Below are positions 42,082-45,999 of a DNA stretch of 45,999 nucleotides, one piece after another. Origin of the DNA: an uncultured bacterium. GTDB lineage: Bacteria; Cyanobacteriota; Vampirovibrionia; Gastranaerophilales; Gastranaerophilaceae. The notes beneath the pieces were generated by a model. It searched no databases and was not told the DNA's origin. It was given only the letters and a program-made list of their open reading frames with translations. The stretch spans positions 1-45,999 of the forward strand of contig CACWHC010000012.1 of assembly GCA_902760645.1 (NCBI GenBank), given 5' to 3'. Position numbers and translations under genes: made by a program. Position 1 is the first letter of the stretch. The number at the start of each line of letters is the position of its first letter.

Positions 42082-43353
42082 CTATACCTCAATAGTATAG
42101 CTATCTCTATCAAAAAAGTTAATTTGTTTTTCCAGAATTTTTGCAATATTGTTTATGTTTATTTTTAACTGGTTAAAGGCTTTATCAACCAAGCCATACT
42201 TGCCATTGATTTCAACTATTCGCCAATTAGAATTTATGCTATGTTCAATATTTTCTATAAAATCAGGCGTGCAAATTAGTTTATCTTCAGTTTCTGCATC
42301 AATAATGTTTTCATGCCTGTCTATCAGGTATTCCTTATCATTTACTTTGACAAACATATAATTAAAGTTCTTATCTGCTCTTTCCAATTTTGAATATTTT
42401 GGCTCAATAATTATAGTTCCTTGCCTATCGACTACACCCCATTTTTTATTTTTGCGGAATTTGAAATATTGAAAATTTTTATCAAGAGTTTTGAAATCAC
42501 TGTATTTAAATCCTGATATAACATTAAAATCATTATCAATAAGACCTTCCTTATTATTTACTTTTGCTATTAACAGGTTATCATTTATTCTACGCAGATT
42601 TTGGCATTTTATTTTATATAAAATATTGCCTTTAGTATCTGCTTCAATCCAGTAATCATAATATTTAGCAGTAAATGAATTTTTATTGACTGATGATATT
42701 TGATTAAAAATAAAAACATTTTCTTCTATGTTTTTAAATGTGTGCTTTTCCTTATCATATAAAAGATTTACCGTATCCGTTTTACCATCCTGATTTTTAG
42801 CGACAATTATTTCTACGGTTCCGTTTCTTTCAGGATTAGATAAATCATAATAATCTTCTCGGTAAAGGAATAAGATTTTATCAGGAATTTCATTCATAGA
42901 TGAATAATTTAAATCTGTAATTATAGGATGTTTATCATCTCTCTTTTCAACACTTTTTGAAAGTTGAGAAAGCACAACAACAGGAATATTTAATTCGACA
43001 GCTAAATTTTTTAATCCCGTTAAAATCTGACGAAGGTTTTCTTTTTTGTTTAGTAATTTGCTACATTTAATATGCTCCAAATCGTCTATTATAAGTAAAT
43101 CAAGACTAAAGGGTATCAAATACCATAACTTCCATTCTTCTTCTATGTCTTCACGTTGAGGAAGTGTTTCATTAATGTATAAAAGCGAGTATTTTTTTGA
43201 ATATTCTCTAATATTTCTTGCTATATCCATGGCAAAAGCAGTTTTACCCATAGCGGGACGTCCGGCTATTAAAATCAGTTCACCTCTTTTAAATCCGCCT
43301 GTTAATTTATCCAATTCAGTAAACCCTGTGTATATTGTTTCATCGTTTTTCAT
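42082..43353 (-). CDS. DnaB-type RecA-fold ATPase fused to WG repeats
   Basis: The first ~215 residues are the C-terminal domain of DnaB-type replicative helicases without the primase-binding N-domain. It has Walker A GRPAMGKT (31-38), Walker B LLIIDD, VVLSQLSKSVEKRDDKHP and KILFLYREDYY. About 65 residues normally found between the catalytic Glu and Walker B are missing. The remaining ~200 residues are WG-like repeats (KKWGVVDRQGTIIIEPKYSKL, GKYGLVDKAFN and related copies), a repeat class usually seen as surface or protein-binding folds. A DnaB-WG fusion is unknown to me. It lies 3 bp after the HTH gene with AAAGGG before its ATG. Confidence 0.85.
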   Translation of the reverse strand: MKNDETIYTGFTELDKLTGGFKRGELILIAGRPAMGKTAFAMDIARNIREYSKKYSLLYINETLPQREDIEEEWKLWYLIPFSLDLLIIDDLEHIKCSKLLNKKENLRQILTGLKNLAVELNIPVVVLSQLSKSVEKRDDKHPIITDLNYSSMNEIPDKILFLYREDYYDLSNPERNGTVEIIVAKNQDGKTDTVNLLYDKEKHTFKNIEENVFIFNQISSVNKNSFTAKYYDYWIEADTKGNILYKIKCQNLRRINDNLLIAKVNNKEGLIDNDFNVISGFKYSDFKTLDKNFQYFKFRKNKKWGVVDRQGTIIIEPKYSKLERADKNFNYMFVKVNDKEYLIDRHENIIDAETEDKLICTPDFIENIEHSINSNWRIVEINGKYGLVDKAFNQLKININNIAKILEKQINFFDRDSYTIEV

Positions 43354-43356
43354 ATT

Positions 43357-43824
43357 TTAACCCTTTCTTGCATAATCTTCACCATCAAAAAGGGTGCTTA
43401 TTTCAAACTTTTCCCCAGTTGCTAAATTTTTTACGGTTAAAAATTTGTATATGTTGTAAAAATCTTCATCAAATATCAATTCGTATTCACAATTATCAGG
43501 TGCTGTTTCAAAAAATTCAGATAATCTTTGAACATCCTGCTTCGTTATTTTGATTTTATTAACAAGGGTATAAACCTCTTTGTTACCATCAACTTTTTCA
43601 TACGTGTAATATGGAATTTCATCTTGTGAAAACACTTCAACTTTTTTCATATTTGCAACATCTATCAATTCCCATTTGTCTTTTACTCCGTACTTTTTGC
43701 AAAGGGAGCCGATTCTTGGGTCGTTTGTGTATATTTGTATTCCGAATTTTTCTTTTATTTTTTTCGAATTTAATCCCATTTTTATCCCACATAAAATTTT
43801 AAATTCATCTTCTGTCAGATACAT
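43357..43824 (-). CDS. LuxR-like helix-turn-helix protein
   Basis: The 155-residue protein begins with a region like the LuxR/GerE helix-turn-helix (residues 4-58: EDEFKILCGIKMGLNSKKIKEKFG...RIGSLCKKYGVKDKWELI). A ~90-residue strand-rich C-domain (EVFSQDEIPYYTYEKVDGNKE...) that I do not recognise follows. I chose the ATG at 43824, preceded by GAGGTAGCT; an in-frame start at 43875 would add residues with no match. It overlaps the end of the FtsZ-like gene by 20 nt and lies 3 bp before the DnaB-WG gene, which indicates co-translation and a possible role as operon regulator. Confidence 0.65.
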   Translation of the reverse strand: MYLTEDEFKILCGIKMGLNSKKIKEKFGIQIYTNDPRIGSLCKKYGVKDKWELIDVANMKKVEVFSQDEIPYYTYEKVDGNKEVYTLVNKIKITKQDVQRLSEFFETAPDNCEYELIFDEDFYNIYKFLTVKNLATGEKFEISTLFDGEDYARKG

Positions 43825-44494
43825 AGCTACCTCTAGTTCTAAGCAATATTCGAGTATAAAATAGTTCACCAACATTATCGAATAAATCTCTTATTGTGAT
43901 GTTATTAGCATTGTCTTGCATAAATTGTTCGTTATTTATAATATCGTAATCTTCAACATATTTTTTCAATTCATTAACACCGCTTTTTCCTGCATTCATA
44001 CGAATTTGACCTTCAAATGGAAAAGGAATTGTGACAATTGCAGAATTTTTTAGACCTGAAGTTTTTAAATATTTTGCAATAACAGGAGTAGCTCCGGTAC
44101 CAAAACCTCCACCGAATGTTGATATTAAAATGACCTTATCAGAATCAGCAAACCCTGAAAGTTTAGCTATTTTTTCAATATGTTTTTCCGCTAAATATCG
44201 ACCTCTGTTTACATTTCCTCCGCAACCCAAACTTTGTTTTATTGCAAAAATTTTATCAGTTAAGAACTTTAGAAGCACTAAAACCTTATTTTGGGGTAAT
44301 ATAGTGGCATTATTATCAGTAACTAAGATTGCTTTAGTTTTTGCCAAATGTAGAATTTGTTCATCAGAATTTATCGAAATTAAATTTACATTATGCATTC
44401 TGTTATGAAGATAGTTTACTATATTTTGTCCTCCACCTCCTATTCCAATTATTGTAATTTGTTTTTGATTTTTGTTTTTAAAATTTTTAATCAT
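43805..44494 (-). CDS. truncated FtsZ-like protein (GTP-binding domain only)
   Basis: The 229-residue protein aligns with the N-terminal GTPase domain of FtsZ: nucleotide loop GIGGGGQN (17-24), INSDEQ, SLGCGGNVNRGRYLAEK, the tubulin signature GGGFGTG (128-134; FtsZ has GGGTGTG) and GVNELKKYVEDYDIINNEQF matching the PNDRL helix. It ends at the position before the T7 loop, so the whole C-terminal domain with the catalytic Asp is missing. It could bind GTP but not complete the inter-subunit active site. The ATG at 44494 is preceded by AAAGGT; a GTG at 44518 would add eight residues. It is the first gene of a four-gene operon. Confidence 0.85.
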   Translation of the reverse strand: MIKNFKNKNQKQITIIGIGGGGQNIVNYLHNRMHNVNLISINSDEQILHLAKTKAILVTDNNATILPQNKVLVLLKFLTDKIFAIKQSLGCGGNVNRGRYLAEKHIEKIAKLSGFADSDKVILISTFGGGFGTGATPVIAKYLKTSGLKNSAIVTIPFPFEGQIRMNAGKSGVNELKKYVEDYDIINNEQFMQDNANNITIRDLFDNVGELFYTRILLRTRGSYVSDRR

Positions 44495-44560
44495 TATTAT
44501 ACCTTTCACATTTATCACTTATTTTTTATTTTAAATCTTTTGCAATAATTTCGCATTCAA

Positions 44561-44595
44561 TTTCATCGTTTTGACTGGGGGACAATAACTTTCAA
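44561..44595 (+). repeat. dispersed ~34-bp repeat, copy B
   Basis: Plus strand: TTTCATCGTTTTGACTGGGG, then GACAATAACTTTCAA. It forms a near-perfect inverted repeat with copy A around the FtsZ-like operon and the 54-aa gene, and is a direct repeat of copy C. It lies 8 bp beyond the stop of the DUF1643 gene and 66 bp upstream of the FtsZ-like start. Confidence 0.8.
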
Positions 44596-44603
44596 GAGCA
44601 GAA

Positions 44604-45287
44604 TCAAACAATTACGGTTAAGTCGTCATTAATTTGCTTAATTGGAATTAATTCCGGCTTTTCAATAAAAGCATTTATTTGAGCATTATTAAAACCGCTT
44701 GGATGTGTCGGGGTCATATCTTTATTGATACTAAACGCATATATCTTATCCTTAAAAGATGTGTTTATTGTTTGGCTGTATTTGTTAAAACTGTTGATAT
44801 TTTTATCAGCCCCCCATGCAGCTAAGAAAATCGTATTTTCTTTATCACAATGTTTTAAAAATCCATTAACAAACATTTCGTTATATCTTTGCTTTTGTTT
44901 ATTCAAGCTCTTTAAAGCAAGTTCTTTTTTACTGTTTATTACAGGTATTGTGTTTAATACAATTACTGACATAATGCCGAGTGCTTTTGCAATTTTCATA
45001 ACATTCAGTACGGTATCATCTATGTTCGAATTATCGTTTTCACAAGGAAAAGTTTCCGAAGGATTCATTAAAAGTGTAATCAATGTTTTATCGTTATCAA
45101 TGCCACAATGATTTAGCTCCAAACAATAACGATTATCATTTATATCAGGATTTGGAGAATCATATATTCCAAATCCCCATATATTATTTTCACTCCCGAC
45201 AATATTTTTGTCCTTTAAAATAACTCGCCAATAAACTTTTTCACGAATAAATGCTGTCGTCATATCCAATAATTTTTCTACACTCAT
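44604..45287 (-). CDS. DUF1643 family protein
   Basis: The 227-residue protein matches DUF1643: LITLLMNPSETFP near residue 70, IDDTVLNVMKIAKALG, VLNTIPV and a later IFLAAWGADKNI. The function of the family is unknown; its members often occur in phages and mobile elements. A GGAGG ribosome binding site precedes the ATG at 45287, and a -10-like TATACT lies about 20 nt upstream. Repeat copies C and B lie on its two sides, which suggests that the gene came with them as one module. Confidence 0.82.
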   Translation of the reverse strand: MSVEKLLDMTTAFIREKVYWRVILKDKNIVGSENNIWGFGIYDSPNPDINDNRYCLELNHCGIDNDKTLITLLMNPSETFPCENDNSNIDDTVLNVMKIAKALGIMSVIVLNTIPVINSKKELALKSLNKQKQRYNEMFVNGFLKHCDKENTIFLAAWGADKNINSFNKYSQTINTSFKDKIYAFSINKDMTPTHPSGFNNAQINAFIEKPELIPIKQINDDLTVIV

Positions 45288-45408
45288 ATTTTCCTCCTTT
45301 TAAGTTTAGTATAACTTTCCACTACGTCATTTTAGGTCATTAAAGACATAGTTCTTGTTAAGTATACGATTTTACAAGCATATCATACCGTGCCAAAATC
45401 ACTAATCG

Positions 45409-45445
45409 CTTTCGTCGTTTTGACTGGGACACAACAACTTTTAGA
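45409..45445 (+). repeat. dispersed ~34-bp repeat, copy C
   Basis: Plus strand: GCTTTCGTCGTTTTGACTGG, then GACACAACAACTTTTAG. It matches copy B at about 29 of 34 positions and shares the additional CGCTTTC flank with copy A. It lies downstream of the HU gene, beyond a terminator, and about 120 bp upstream of the DUF1643 start. Confidence 0.75.
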
Positions 45446-45477
45446 GTACAAATCGCCAAAAGTGAAATAATTGCAAT

Positions 45478-45507
45478 AAAAAATCACCTCTTGTCAGGTG
45501 ATTTTTT
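45478..45507. terminator. bidirectional intrinsic terminator downstream of the HU gene
   Basis: AAAAAATCACCT (45478-45489) pairs perfectly with AGGTGATTTTTT (45496-45507) around CTTGTC. It closes the minus-strand HU gene about 30 bp after its stop codon. Confidence 0.88.
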
Positions 45508-45538
45508 AAAATTGTATATTTAATTTTAAAATTTTATT

Positions 45539-45853
45539 TTACAGCACTTTGTACCATCCGAATAATGGTTCAGATACGTATTTTTCAACCTGTTCTTTAA
45601 ATATTTTACTTGGTATAAACACAGGAATTGTAGTTTCAGGAAGTCGAATAACTTTGTTTTCATTAATAATTCTTGCAGTTCTGGACGCACGATGCTGAAG
45701 TTTAAAAACCCCAAAACCTTGCAACGTAACCTTTTCCCCTTTTGAAACCGTTTTTTCAATTGTATCAATTAAAGCATTTATAATTTTCTTTGCATCAACC
45801 TGTGTAACTCTTACTTTAGCCGCAAGTTCTTGCACTATTTCTTCTTTGTTCAT
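45539..45853 (-). CDS. hup: HU/IHF-family DNA-binding protein
   Basis: This 104-residue HU-like protein bends and compacts DNA as a dimer. The N-terminus (MNKEEIVQELAAKVRVTQVDAKKIINAL) and VTLQGFGVFKLQHRASRTARI are typical. After IRLPETTIPVFIPSKIFKEQV there is a short extra C-terminal tail (SEPLFGWYKVL). A TATAAT about 20 nt upstream and a GGTGA ribosome binding site precede the ATG at 45853. It may be chromosomal HU, or belong to the neighbouring accessory unit. Confidence 0.92.
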   Translation of the reverse strand: MNKEEIVQELAAKVRVTQVDAKKIINALIDTIEKTVSKGEKVTLQGFGVFKLQHRASRTARIINENKVIRLPETTIPVFIPSKIFKEQVEKYVSEPLFGWYKVL

Positions 45854-45999
45854 ATCTTCACCTGTTTCTATTATATAAAAATGCCTCTAAATAATCAGTC
45901 GGTTTGAGTATTTTTAACAGAGTTTTTGAAAACTTTATTAAAAATGAAATTTATAATTGCCATTTTGACAGTATCCTACTTCTTTTTCGAATTTACTAT
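45854..45999. other. intergenic end of window
   Basis: This stretch contains the HU promoter (minus-strand TATAAT near 45874) and, at about 45964, a TTGACA on the plus strand that could be the -35 of a gene beyond the window. I see no gene in it. Confidence 0.4.

Noticed and set aside
43357-43875. Frameshifted C-terminal half of FtsZ in the gene following the FtsZ-like gene
   Set aside because: The overlapping next gene reads as a helix-turn-helix protein with its own ribosome binding site and has no T7-loop or FtsZ C-domain motifs.
41408-44595. Insertion sequence with terminal inverted repeats
   Set aside because: No transposase is encoded between the repeats and no target-site duplication is visible outside them; at most a non-autonomous element.
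41408-45445. Integron attC array
   Set aside because: The repeated sequence lacks the RYYYAAC/GTTRRRY core pair in all copies, and no integron integrase is in the window.
1-45999. CRISPR array
   Set aside because: No regularly spaced direct repeats of 20-40 bp and no cas genes seen.

Overview
The window reads as AT-rich chromosomal DNA of a Gram-negative-type bacterium. The best guess is a gut member of Candidatus Gastranaerophilales (Vampirovibrionia/Melainabacteria, non-photosynthetic relatives of Cyanobacteria). That guess rests on the prepilin-like protein at 39589-40449, whose AFTLAEVLITLGIIGVVAAM signature recalls pilins of that group, on the outer-membrane efflux gene, and on the low GC. 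It comes from recalled family knowledge and was not tested by a search.

Layout. 174-1486: HAD phosphatase and NUDIX hydrolase (minus). 1543-5087: a single-chain MmeI-like (type IIL) restriction-modification enzyme facing a HEPN gene pair. 5088-5880: an RNA-rich stretch with RNase P RNA (rnpB), a pseudoknot-forming RNA behind a strong promoter, and an 84-nt rod-shaped RNA. 5914-9322: a minus-strand run with a ZorA/MotA-like and ZorB/MotB-like channel pair and a UPF0210 protein. 9489-12113: a small protein and the divergent AmmeMemoRadiSam genes. 12141-23593: mostly housekeeping genes (PPi-dependent phosphofructokinase, mtnA, a secreted GH13 protein, hemW, tyrS, a nitroreductase, proA, proB) with two unknown membrane-anchored coiled-coil or repeat proteins. 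26098-28028: ferritin, a YjbR-like protein and a flavodoxin-like protein. 28075-32647: an EmrA/EmrB/TolC-type tripartite efflux system with a divergent MarR regulator and a clear operator. 32789-39437: mixed small genes, including bioG, a VanX-type dipeptidase, preA and ogt. 39589-40449: a prepilin-like protein with a very long leader.

The most unusual part is 40632-45540. It holds a divergent uracil-DNA glycosylase, a DUF1643 gene and a minus-strand four-gene operon. The operon encodes an FtsZ homologue that ends before the T7 loop, a LuxR-like helix-turn-helix protein, a compact DnaB-type ATPase fused to WG repeats, and a 73-residue protein. Three copies of a ~34-bp sequence (41408-41443, 44561-44595, 45409-45445) separate these units. 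Each lies downstream of a gene, in the same orientation relative to that gene, and two of them form inverted repeats around the FtsZ-like/DnaB-WG unit. No recombinase is visible. This looks like a modular accessory island, and I recognise no described system that matches it.

A second pattern runs through the housekeeping part. At least seven genes (NUDIX, both AmmeMemoRadiSam genes, hemW, proB, marR, ogt) have a -10-like hexamer 6 nt (once 7 nt) before the start codon and no Shine-Dalgarno sequence. This predicts leaderless mRNAs. Most other genes have ordinary GGAG-type ribosome binding sites.
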